From Campylobacteraceae bacterium (lineage in GTDB: Bacteria; Campylobacterota; Campylobacteria; Campylobacterales; Sulfurovaceae), in contig JALSHP010000248.1 in NCBI GenBank assembly GCA_026982175.1, positions 1 through 14,948 on the forward strand: DNA of 14,948 nucleotides, written 5' to 3'. The translations under genes and the position numbers were made by a program. The notes beneath the pieces are model-generated. The model ran no database searches. It was not told the origin of the DNA and was given only the letters and a program-made list of their open reading frames with translations. Of this stretch, positions 1 to 6,218 are shown piece after piece; position 1 is the first letter of the stretch, and every line of letters begins with the position of its first letter.

Positions 1-1303
1 AAGCATCTTCAATGTTCATCACAGTATAAGAGAGATGGGTCAAAGGTTGTCGCCATTGGTGGGCGATATTGCCTATCATTTCCCCCATTGAGGCGAGTTT
101 ACTTTGGTGAACGAGTAGCTCTTTTTGTTCTGCTTTTTCATCATTTATCATTTTGATTTTGTAAGAGAGGGCAAAGGAGAAAAATATCGCTTCCATGGCT
201 GTTCCTAAGTAGATGGGGCTAACTAAAAAATCAAATTTCCAAAAGGCATCTAAAAAAAGTGAAAAAACAAGAAAAATCCACCCTCCCAAATAGAACAATG
301 CTGGTTTAAAGCCCTCTTTCACGCGTTTAAACGCCAAATAGATGTAACTCAATCCTATAAAAGGCAATAAGTTGTATTTAAAAATCATGGAGACATAAAA
401 AATAGAAAAGAGTGCATCAATGAAAATTATAAGTATAAAAAAATTCAGCATCATGTCAAGTTTTGGACTGTGAATTTTAGTCTCTAAAAAGGATTTGCTA
501 AAGAGCGTGGTAAACAAAATGCCAAGCAGTGAACATAGAGCGTAATAGGTCTCACTTCGTGCAATTTCAAGCTCTGTAAACGAAAAGAATCCTGTCATGT
601 TCAACAAAATAAGCGTCACAGAAAACTGCATAAACATATAGTAAAGAAAAGATTTGTCTTTATTGTAGTAATACATCGCTCCATTATAGAGTCCTGCCAT
701 GAAGATTAAGCCCATAATCATGCCCACTACCAAAGTAATCAACACACTGTCATTAAGCTCTTGGTAAAAACTTTTTTTAGTGGTAATAAAAAGGTAACGA
801 TAGGCATTTTTATATTTAGAACTGGAGATTTTAAAGTAGTAAACAGAGCTATCTTTTTTAGCGTCATAAGAGAATTTTAGATGTTCTGTTCCCCCAATGT
901 CAAAAATGTCTATGTTTTGTTGCTTAGAGAAACTCTGTTCCAACACTTTAGCGTCACCATAAGAAGCCACAAATGTACCACTTGGAAAGTTTTTTCCCAA
1001 ATCTACTTTGAGCCAAAAACTTTGCCCATTGTTTTGAAATCTCTCATTTTTATCTACACTTTTAAACTTAGTATCATACAGACCAATCGTCTCAATGCTA
1101 ATATTCTGCTTGTCTGTTTTAAAAAGTGAAAGGCTTATGTTGATGTCCGAAAAAATACCCTCATTATCACGCTCCTCATGCACAACGGTTTCATCATAAA
1201 GTTCAAAAGAAATGACTCCTTTTATCTCTTTAATCGGCTGTACGGCAAAAAGAGAAGTTACAAACACCAAGCTAAAAAATAGTATTTTTATAAAAACTTT
1301 CAT
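1..1303 (-). CDS. 7TMR-DISM sensor histidine kinase, 3' end beyond window
   Basis: Partial gene: 434 codons are visible and the frame is still open at base 1. The product starts with a signal peptide (about residues 1-20, hydrophobic, ending SLFA). An extracytoplasmic beta-rich domain of the 7TMR-DISM type follows (about 22-180), then a block of seven hydrophobic helices (about 187-385). A short linker (HQSKLASMGEMIGNIAHQW) carries the H-box, with the likely phospho-acceptor His at residue 415. The HQWRQPL form of the H-box is common in Campylobacterota kinases. The dimerisation remainder and ATPase domain must lie to the left of the window. The family senses ligands outside or within the membrane and passes phosphate to a response regulator. 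The ATG at 1303 overlaps the stop of the preceding gene (ATGA), so translation is probably coupled. The ligand is unknown; the divergent regulator at 2301 is a possible partner (inference). Confidence 0.88.
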   Translation of the reverse strand, partial: MKVFIKILFFSLVFVTSLFAVQPIKEIKGVISFELYDETVVHEERDNEGIFSDINISLSLFKTDKQNISIETIGLYDTKFKSVDKNERFQNNGQSFWLKVDLGKNFPSGTFVASYGDAKVLEQSFSKQQNIDIFDIGGTEHLKFSYDAKKDSSVYYFKISSSKYKNAYRYLFITTKKSFYQELNDSVLITLVVGMIMGLIFMAGLYNGAMYYYNKDKSFLYYMFMQFSVTLILLNMTGFFSFTELEIARSETYYALCSLLGILFTTLFSKSFLETKIHSPKLDMMLNFFILIIFIDALFSIFYVSMIFKYNLLPFIGLSYIYLAFKRVKEGFKPALFYLGGWIFLVFSLFLDAFWKFDFLVSPIYLGTAMEAIFFSFALSYKIKMINDEKAEQKELLVHQSKLASMGEMIGNIAHQWRQPLTHLSYTVMNIEDA

Positions 1304-1650
1304 AGTGAAAACGCCACTCTATGAGGTTTTTGAAACCAAAAGAAATAGGCTAAGTAAAAAAACAAGCCCACAATATAAAGCCCCAAACCCATAAAAATAA
1401 ACGCCATACTTAGCACTTTTTTTTCACCTACCACACTTGTTTCATTGAGCTCTTTAATCTCATAGCCATTCCCCAAAAGCATCTGCTCAAAAAGATTGAG
1501 TTTCTCTTGATTACTCAATTTAGTGTTAGCCACCGTCTCTTGTTGAAAGTTATCAAACACAGCTTGATACTCTTTTTTGGTTCGCTTCTCTATCACAAAA
1601 TAGGTATAAAGCCCAATGGGAAAAAGAAACATCATTATGATGGTAGTCAT
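1300..1650 (-). CDS. Small two-helix membrane protein, function unknown
   Basis: A 116-residue protein I do not recognise. A hydrophobic segment lies at about residues 1-20 and a second at about 80-105. Between them is a charged, partly helical stretch (EKRTKKEY, then a Glu/Asn-rich segment). The ATG at 1650 is preceded by AAAGGA at a suitable distance, which supports this start. The stop codon overlaps the start of the sensor kinase by four bases (ATGA, 1300-1303), the usual sign of translational coupling and co-production. An accessory or regulatory subunit for the kinase is the simplest inference, but no motif proves it. Confidence 0.75.
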   Translation of the reverse strand: MTTIIMMFLFPIGLYTYFVIEKRTKKEYQAVFDNFQQETVANTKLSNQEKLNLFEQMLLGNGYEIKELNETSVVGEKKVLSMAFIFMGLGLYIVGLFFYLAYFFWFQKPHRVAFSL

Positions 1651-1676
1651 AGCAATCCTTTGATTTGGAATGGACT

Positions 1677-1682
1677 ATTTTA
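1677..1682 (-). promoter_or_regulatory. Candidate -10 box for membrane protein and kinase
   Basis: TAAAAT on the minus strand, preceded by a T-rich run, about 27 bases upstream of the ATG at 1650. Campylobacterota sigma-70 promoters often show a good -10 and only T-rich upstream DNA, so the absent -35 is not disqualifying. This is a weak pattern match in an A/T-rich gap; read-through from the gene at 1723-2178 is equally possible. Confidence 0.25.
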
Positions 1683-1715
1683 TCTGAAAAAAATGAGGAG
1701 GAAATGAGAAAGAGG

Positions 1716-1734
1716 ATAGAGTCTAAAACTCTAT
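1716..1734 (-). other. 7-bp hairpin spanning the stop codon of the upstream gene
   Basis: ATAGAGT (1716-1722) and ACTCTAT (1728-1734) form a perfect 7-bp stem with a 5-base loop. The loop contains the TAG stop (1725-1723) of the acidic protein gene. No T-run follows on the minus strand, so it is not a standard intrinsic terminator. It might shape the transcript end or separate expression of the two flanking genes. Confidence 0.4.
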
Positions 1735-2178
1735 TTGAACCTCTTTTGCTTTTTGAACATAGAGGAAACCATTGGTAAAAGCAAATTGGTCTATCTCTTC
1801 AATCCCTTCTGATTGGTAGTCTGCTAAATAGTCAAACCCATCTAATTTACGCTTTTTAACTTTTTCTAAATAAGCGATATAAAAAACCAAATCTGCTAAA
1901 TCACTTACAGGGATTTCATCTTCAAAATCTTTATCAAACGCTTCTATGTACTGGCTACATATATCTTCATCAGACATAAAAAGTACCCATAAAATGAGTT
2001 TATCTGTCTTCTCTGGTGCGTCAACTTCAGCATAAAAACGCTCATATAGCTCTTTATTACTAGCTATCTCATCAATCTGCTCATTGGCTTGTGCAACCAG
2101 TATGTCAATTCTCTCTTGTGTGAGAAATCCGTTAATATAGCCCTCTAAAACAGGCTCTGTAATCTGAAATGTATTCAT
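1723..2178 (-). CDS. Acidic cytoplasmic protein, function unknown
   Basis: A 151-residue soluble protein with no signal peptide or membrane segment, rich in Asp and Glu, for example DKDFEDEIPVSDLADL near residues 82-97 and SEGIEEIDQF near 123-132. It looks mostly alpha-helical. I recognise no catalytic motif. The ATG at 2178 has AAGAG upstream at a usable distance. It is the first gene of the leftward unit ending in the sensor kinase and is divergent from the response regulator at 2301. That position hints at a role linked to the two-component pair, but this rests on context alone. Confidence 0.72.
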   Translation of the reverse strand: MNTFQITEPVLEGYINGFLTQERIDILVAQANEQIDEIASNKELYERFYAEVDAPEKTDKLILWVLFMSDEDICSQYIEAFDKDFEDEIPVSDLADLVFYIAYLEKVKKRKLDGFDYLADYQSEGIEEIDQFAFTNGFLYVQKAKEVQIEF

Positions 2179-2203
2179 TGGTGCTCTTTTCGTTTAATGT
2201 GTA

Positions 2204-2209
2204 ATTATG
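2204..2209 (-). promoter_or_regulatory. Candidate -10 box for leftward unit
   Basis: CATAAT on the minus strand, about 26 bases upstream of the ATG at 2178, inside the divergent gap. The -35 region is only T-rich (TTTTCAG). It is a plausible promoter for the acidic protein gene and the genes behind it. Confidence 0.35.
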
Positions 2210-2261
2210 GCGAGATAAACTGAAAATTTGTTAGTTAATTCCCAAAAACATCAATTTTTGA

Positions 2262-2267
2262 TATACT
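2262..2267 (+). promoter_or_regulatory. Candidate -10 box for response regulator
   Basis: TATACT on the plus strand, about 34 bases upstream of the TTG start at 2301, with A/T-rich DNA upstream and no clear -35. It shares the 122-base divergent gap with the leftward promoter, so both directions could be controlled together, perhaps by the regulator itself (inference). Confidence 0.4.
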
Positions 2268-2300
2268 AAAAAGTTAAAAAATTTCTAGAGGATACAAAAC

Positions 2301-2984
2301 TTGAACCTAAGTAGCCTAAAAAATCTAACGCTTCTTTATGTGGAAGATGAGAAGATGATTCGTCAAAATGCTGTTGAGTATCTCTCTCGGATTTGTGACC
2401 ATGTACTTGAAGCACAAGATGGGGAAGAGGCATTTCAGATTTATAAAGAGGAGAAACCTCACATTATTATTAGCGATATTAAAATGCCAAAGATGAGTGG
2501 CTTAAAATTGGCAGAAGCAATTCGTAAAGAGGACAAAGAGACCCCCATTATCATCGCTACGGCACATACTGAAACCGAGTATCTTCTTAAGGCTGTCGAA
2601 CTTCAATTGGTCAAATATGTGGTCAAACCCATTACTTCGACTAAATTGCAAGAGGCATTGGCATTATCTTTAGATTACTTAAACGTGAAAAGTAGAAACA
2701 TTGTCACCATCAATGCCACAACATCTTATGACCTACTCAACAAAACACTCATTGTTAATGCTAAAGTAATAAAGCTAAGTAAAAATGAGCAAAAGCTACT
2801 GCATCTTTTGAGCCAACATAGACAACGGGCAGTAAGTTATGAGGAGATAGAAGCTAAAATATGGCAAGAGAGTAGCATGAGTATGGATGCCTTACGCTCT
2901 TTGGTTCGAGCCTTACGAAAAAAGTTAGAGGGTAATTTTGTGGAGAATATTTCGGGGATTGGGTATCGTCTAATTACGACTTAA
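2301..2984 (+). CDS. OmpR-family response regulator (receiver plus winged helix)
   Basis: A 227-residue two-domain regulator. The receiver domain (about 7-122) has the acidic pair E15/D16, the phospho-acceptor D59 in IIISDIKMP, T87 and K109 (KP110). The C-terminal winged-helix DNA-binding domain (about 133-227) has the expected LSKNEQKLLHLL start, a recognition-helix region (SMDALRSLVRALRKKL) and a GIGYRL end. It is therefore a phosphorylation-controlled transcription factor. The start is a TTG at 2301, supported by AGAGGA at 2287-2292 and by the receiver beginning right behind it. It is transcribed away from the sensor kinase unit and could be its partner, though they are not in one operon. 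Targets cannot be read from the sequence. Confidence 0.93.
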   Translation: MNLSSLKNLTLLYVEDEKMIRQNAVEYLSRICDHVLEAQDGEEAFQIYKEEKPHIIISDIKMPKMSGLKLAEAIRKEDKETPIIIATAHTETEYLLKAVELQLVKYVVKPITSTKLQEALALSLDYLNVKSRNIVTINATTSYDLLNKTLIVNAKVIKLSKNEQKLLHLLSQHRQRAVSYEEIEAKIWQESSMSMDALRSLVRALRKKLEGNFVENISGIGYRLITT

Positions 2985-3010
2985 AGTAAACCTTCTAAGA
3001 GGTTTACTTT
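2983..3010 (+). terminator. Hairpin terminator between convergent genes
   Basis: AAAGTAAACC (2983-2992) and GGTTTACTTT (3001-3010) form a perfect 10-bp stem with an 8-base loop, followed on the plus strand by TTAAAATTT. It overlaps the last bases of the response regulator stop codon and lies 14 bases beyond the end of pckA. It best serves the plus-strand gene; the same stem may also stop pckA transcription, although the T-run on that side is short. Confidence 0.75.
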
Positions 3011-3023
3011 TAAAATTTAAGAC

Positions 3024-4604
3024 TTAAAGTTGAGGTCCTGCAATTGAGCAGTCAAACTCTGAACCTTGACCATCGTAACGATGGAAATTTTCAATGAATT
3101 TATTCGCTAACTCTCTAAGTGTTTCATTGTATTTTGACTCATCATCCCATGTATTTTTGGGGTTTAAAATGGCATTGTCTTTAATCCCTGCTAAGGTTTT
3201 TGGTACTTGTAGGTCAAACACAGGTAAGGTTTCAAACTCTGCATCATTGATTGAACCATTAAGAATACCATTAATACATGCTCTGGTATCTTTAATGCTC
3301 ATTCGCTCTCCTTGACCATTTAATCCTGTGTTTACCAAATAGACATTGACATTGTGTTTCTCAATCTTTTCACCTAATAAGTGTGCATATTCCGTTGGGT
3401 GCAATGGTAAAAAAGCCTCTCCAAAACAAGCTGAAAAAGTAGTTACAGGTTCGGTAATACCACGCTCTGTTCCTGCTACTTTGGCAGTATATCCACTTAA
3501 AAAGTAATACATCGCTTGTTCTTTAGTAAGTTTTGAAACAGGAGGAATGACACCAAAGGCATCGTAAGAGAGGAAAATAATGTTATTTGGGTGACCAGCT
3601 TGTAAATCTTCTTTATGATTAACAATATGTTCAATAGGGTAAGAAACACGTGTATTTTGTGTTTTAGAGACATCTTTGTAATCAACATTTCCAGCGTTGT
3701 CCGAGACCACATTTTCTAAAAGTGCATCTTTCACAATCGCCCCAAAAATCTCTGGTTCATTTTCAGCTTTTAAGTCAATCACTTTAGCATAACAACCACC
3801 CTCAAAGTTAAAGACACCATGGTCGTCCCAACCATGCTCATCATCACCAATTAAGGCTCTGTTTGCATCGGTAGAGAGGGTTGTTTTTCCTGTTCCTGAA
3901 AGACCAAAGAAGAGACAAACATCATCATCTTTACCAACATTGGCAGAACAGTGCATTGAGAGTTTTCCCTCCAATGGTAGCCAGTAGTTCATCATAGAAA
4001 AAATTCCTTTTTTCATCTCTCCACCGTACCAAGTTCCCCCAATAATAGAGATATTTTTCTCTATGTTAAAACAAGCATAAACATCCGAGTTTAAGCCCAT
4101 CTCTTTGTAGTTGGCATTGGCTGTTTTACAGGCATTGTAAACCACAAAATCAGGTTCAAATGTTTCAAGCTCTTCTTCGGTCGGACGAATAAACATATTT
4201 TTTACAAAGTGAGCTTGCCATGCAATTTCAGAGATAAAACGAACCGAACGTTTACTCGCTTCTGAAGAACCTGCATAAACATCCATAACATAAATGTCTT
4301 TTCCAGAAAGTTGAGTAGTCGTTAAATCAAAAAGAGCATCAAATTTATCAGTATCTATCTTTTGGTTAACTTTTCCCCAAAAAATATGCTCATTAGAAGG
4401 TGCTTGGTCAACAAAATATTTATCTTTAGGACTTCGTCCTGTAAAGATACCCGTATCACACATTGCTGCACCCGTAGATGACATTTTACATTCGTTGTTA
4501 TTAATCTCATGGGCTTGAAGCTCATCATAGCTAAGGTTATAGTAAACCTTTCCAATGTTTTCAAGTCCTAGTTTGTCGAGACCATTTGGTGTACGGCTGC
4601 TCAT
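3024..4604 (-). CDS. pckA: Phosphoenolpyruvate carboxykinase (ATP)
   Basis: A 526-residue cytosolic enzyme converting oxaloacetate and ATP to PEP, CO2 and ADP, the entry to gluconeogenesis. Length and motifs fit the ATP-dependent family. TGRSPKDKYFV carries the substrate-binding R57. Y193 and K199 lie in TWYGGEMKKG, and metal ligand H218 in MHCSAN. The P-loop GLSGTGKTT (234-242) contains K240 and T241, and DDEHGW (254-259) holds the metal-binding Asp. These residues keep a constant 14-residue offset from the E. coli enzyme, so the active site appears intact. The ATG at 4604 follows AAAGGT. It lies downstream of the oxaloacetate decarboxylase genes on the same strand but is separated by a strong hairpin and its own leader, so it is probably transcribed and regulated separately. 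Both enzymes use oxaloacetate. Confidence 0.97.
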   Translation of the reverse strand: MSSRTPNGLDKLGLENIGKVYYNLSYDELQAHEINNNECKMSSTGAAMCDTGIFTGRSPKDKYFVDQAPSNEHIFWGKVNQKIDTDKFDALFDLTTTQLSGKDIYVMDVYAGSSEASKRSVRFISEIAWQAHFVKNMFIRPTEEELETFEPDFVVYNACKTANANYKEMGLNSDVYACFNIEKNISIIGGTWYGGEMKKGIFSMMNYWLPLEGKLSMHCSANVGKDDDVCLFFGLSGTGKTTLSTDANRALIGDDEHGWDDHGVFNFEGGCYAKVIDLKAENEPEIFGAIVKDALLENVVSDNAGNVDYKDVSKTQNTRVSYPIEHIVNHKEDLQAGHPNNIIFLSYDAFGVIPPVSKLTKEQAMYYFLSGYTAKVAGTERGITEPVTTFSACFGEAFLPLHPTEYAHLLGEKIEKHNVNVYLVNTGLNGQGERMSIKDTRACINGILNGSINDAEFETLPVFDLQVPKTLAGIKDNAILNPKNTWDDESKYNETLRELANKFIENFHRYDGQGSEFDCSIAGPQL

Positions 4605-4656
4605 TTGTGTACCTTTGTAGTTTAATATGTTGTTGATTGCTATTTTATTCTTAAAT

Positions 4657-4662
4657 AATATA
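4657..4662 (-). promoter_or_regulatory. Candidate proximal -10 box for pckA
   Basis: TATATT on the minus strand, about 53 bases before the pckA ATG. With a 17-base spacer, its -35 region would fall between the two arms of the inverted repeat at 4665-4695. This A/T-rich match alone is weak. Confidence 0.25.
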
Positions 4663-4664
4663 AC

Positions 4665-4695
4665 AAATTAAAAGGGACAAAATCGCTTTTAATTT
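4665..4695 (-). repeat. 10-bp inverted repeat in pckA leader (operator or hairpin)
   Basis: AAATTAAAAG (4665-4674) and CTTTTAATTT (4686-4695) are perfect inverted copies separated by 11 bases. Their centres are 21 bp apart, two helical turns, which suits a dimeric regulator. Alternatively it is a leader RNA hairpin if transcription starts at the distal promoter (4750-4755). No T-run follows, so a simple terminator is unlikely. Confidence 0.45.
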
Positions 4696-4749
4696 ATCAT
4701 ATTTAAGATAGCTAAATAGCACGTTAGCTTTCTATTACAAAGTGATGAA

Positions 4750-4755
4750 ATTATA
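4750..4755 (-). promoter_or_regulatory. Candidate distal -10 box for pckA
   Basis: A perfect TATAAT on the minus strand within GATAGTATAATTTC, with T-rich DNA upstream and a weak TTTAT at the -35 distance. It would give a leader of about 138 bases before the pckA ATG, carrying the inverted repeat at 4665-4695. This is the best -10 match in the gap. Confidence 0.5.
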
Positions 4756-4791
4756 CTATCGAAAAGATTTTAATAAACTTACTTAGACCTC

Positions 4792-4827
4792 GAAACATCA
4801 AAGAAACATCAAAGAAACATGAAACAT
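4792..4827. repeat. Short tandem repeat upstream of pckA promoter
   Basis: GAAACATCAAA occurs twice in tandem (4792-4802, 4803-4813), followed by two shorter GAAACAT copies (4814-4820, 4821-4827). The first three copies start 11 bases apart, about one helical turn, so they face the same side of DNA. The block lies about 50-85 bases upstream of the predicted distal pckA start point and just beyond the oadB terminator. It could be a set of regulator half-sites or a chance microsatellite. Confidence 0.5.
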
Positions 4828-4830
4828 TTT

Positions 4831-4862
4831 AAAACAACGTTGAAGTAAATCAACGTTGTTTT
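4831..4862 (-). terminator. Intrinsic terminator after oadB
   Basis: AAAACAACGTTGA (4831-4843) and TCAACGTTGTTTT (4850-4862) form a perfect 13-bp stem with a 6-base loop, 28 bases after the oadB stop. On the minus strand the stem ends in TTTT, the usual U-run. It should end the oadGAB transcript and insulate pckA. The stem is nearly symmetric, but no plus-strand gene ends here. Confidence 0.78.
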
Positions 4863-4889
4863 TAAAGAATAGTTTTTAATTATATTTCT

Positions 4890-6215
4890 TTATTTAAAAA
4901 TAGAGAGTAATACACCTGCTGCAACAGCTGAACCAATTACCCCTGCCACATTTGGACCCATGGCATGCATGAGTAAAACATTACCTGGCTTCTCTTCTGA
5001 ACCTACTTTACTTACAACCCTAGCTGACATTGGTACAGCAGAAACTCCTGCTGCTCCAATGAGTGGGTTAATAGGCTCATCTGAATATTTGTTCATCAAT
5101 CTTGCCATAAGTACCCCTGCGGCTGTTCCCACAGAGAAAGCAATAAGACCAATAATCATAATCCCCATGGTCTCTAGAACCAAGAACTTATCCGCTGCTA
5201 GTTTTGAACCAACACCAAGCCCTAAGAAGATGGTAATAACATTAATCAAAGAGTTTTGCATCGTATCACTTAATCGGTCAACTACTCCTGACTCTTTGGC
5301 AAAGTTACCAAAAGCAAATGCCCCAATAAGTGGTGCAGACTCTGGTAAAAGTAATAAGGTTAACATAAGTACAACAATAGGGAAAATAAGTTTCTCTAAT
5401 CTATGTACTTTACGCCCTGTTTTCATAACAATTCTACGTTCTTCTTTGGTAGTTAATGCTCTCATTATTGGCGGTTGAATTACAGGCACCAATGCCATAT
5501 ATGAATAAGCAGCTACTGCAATTGCCCCCAACATATCAGGTGCTAATCTATTGGCAATAAAAATAGAAGTTGGACCATCTGCCCCACCAATAATTGAAAT
5601 AGCTGAAGCATCTTGAAGTTCAAATCCAAGTACAACTGCCCCAACCAATGCTCCAAAGATACCAAATTGAGCAGCACCACCTAAAATGGCTGTTTTAGGA
5701 TTGGCTAAAAGTGGACCAAAGTCTGTCATTGCCCCCACACCCATAAAGATGAGTAGAGGGAAAAATTCATTGGCAATCCCCATATTATAGATAATCCCTA
5801 GCATTCCATGCTCTCCACCCATATTAGCAAGTGGTATGTTCGCTAAGAGTCCACCAAAAGCAATGGGAATTAAAAGCAGTGGCTCAAAATTTTTAGCAAT
5901 GGCTAAATAAAAGAGAACAAAGACAATTATAATCATAATAATACGACCAAGAGAAGACTCAAACCAAGTCATCTCTCGCTCATAATCTGCCCCCTTAGGT
6001 TCAGAAGTCGTTTCTCCATCATCAAAATCAATTAAGGCATTAATCCCTGTTGTTGACCACCAAGAACTTGCCAATTGGCTAAGACTTTTAGACTCATAAG
6101 CTTTTTTCTCTGTAGTTGGTGGTGTACTTCCACTCTCATGCTCACTGGCTTGTGCCACATTTGTAAAAACAAAAAAGGCAAAAAAGAGTGAGATTAAAAT
6201 ATTTTTAATTCTCAT
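4890..6215 (-). CDS. oadB: Oxaloacetate decarboxylase, beta subunit (sodium pump)
   Basis: A 441-residue integral membrane subunit that decarboxylates the carboxybiotin made by OadA and exports sodium. Hallmarks are intact: GGADGPTSIF with D213, Y239 in AYSYMALVPVIQPP, and NPLIGAAGVSAVPMSAR with N383, G387, S392 and R399. These match the Klebsiella residues D203, Y229, N373, G377, S382 and R389 at a constant offset of 10. Multiple hydrophobic helices follow residue 90. Unusually, the N-terminus starts with a signal-peptide-like segment (about 1-24, ending AQAS) and a hydrophilic stretch (25-88) before the first canonical helix. The ATG lies 3 bases after the oadA stop, and its ribosome site GGAG is inside the last oadA codons, so the two are translationally linked. 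A related pump (methylmalonyl-CoA or glutaconyl-CoA decarboxylase) is less likely given the OadA partner. Confidence 0.93.
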   Translation of the reverse strand: MRIKNILISLFFAFFVFTNVAQASEHESGSTPPTTEKKAYESKSLSQLASSWWSTTGINALIDFDDGETTSEPKGADYEREMTWFESSLGRIIMIIIVFVLFYLAIAKNFEPLLLIPIAFGGLLANIPLANMGGEHGMLGIIYNMGIANEFFPLLIFMGVGAMTDFGPLLANPKTAILGGAAQFGIFGALVGAVVLGFELQDASAISIIGGADGPTSIFIANRLAPDMLGAIAVAAYSYMALVPVIQPPIMRALTTKEERRIVMKTGRKVHRLEKLIFPIVVLMLTLLLLPESAPLIGAFAFGNFAKESGVVDRLSDTMQNSLINVITIFLGLGVGSKLAADKFLVLETMGIMIIGLIAFSVGTAAGVLMARLMNKYSDEPINPLIGAAGVSAVPMSARVVSKVGSEEKPGNVLLMHAMGPNVAGVIGSAVAAGVLLSIFK

Positions 6216-6218
6216 GGA

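Noticed and set aside
881..1129. 82-codon open frame on the plus strand
   Set aside because: It lies opposite the continuous sensor kinase frame, which has a signal peptide, membrane block and H-box in the right order.
3497..3712. Minus-strand open frame inside pckA in another frame
   Set aside because: Fully contained in pckA on the same strand, with no start signal and no recognisable product.
4792..4827. Possible CRISPR-like array
   Set aside because: Units are 7-11 bases with no spacers and no cas genes nearby; better described as a short tandem repeat.
4960..5478. 172-codon open frame on the plus strand inside oadB
   Set aside because: It is antisense to a gene with clear family motifs, low in sequence character and has no supported ribosome site; it is a shadow of oadB codon use.
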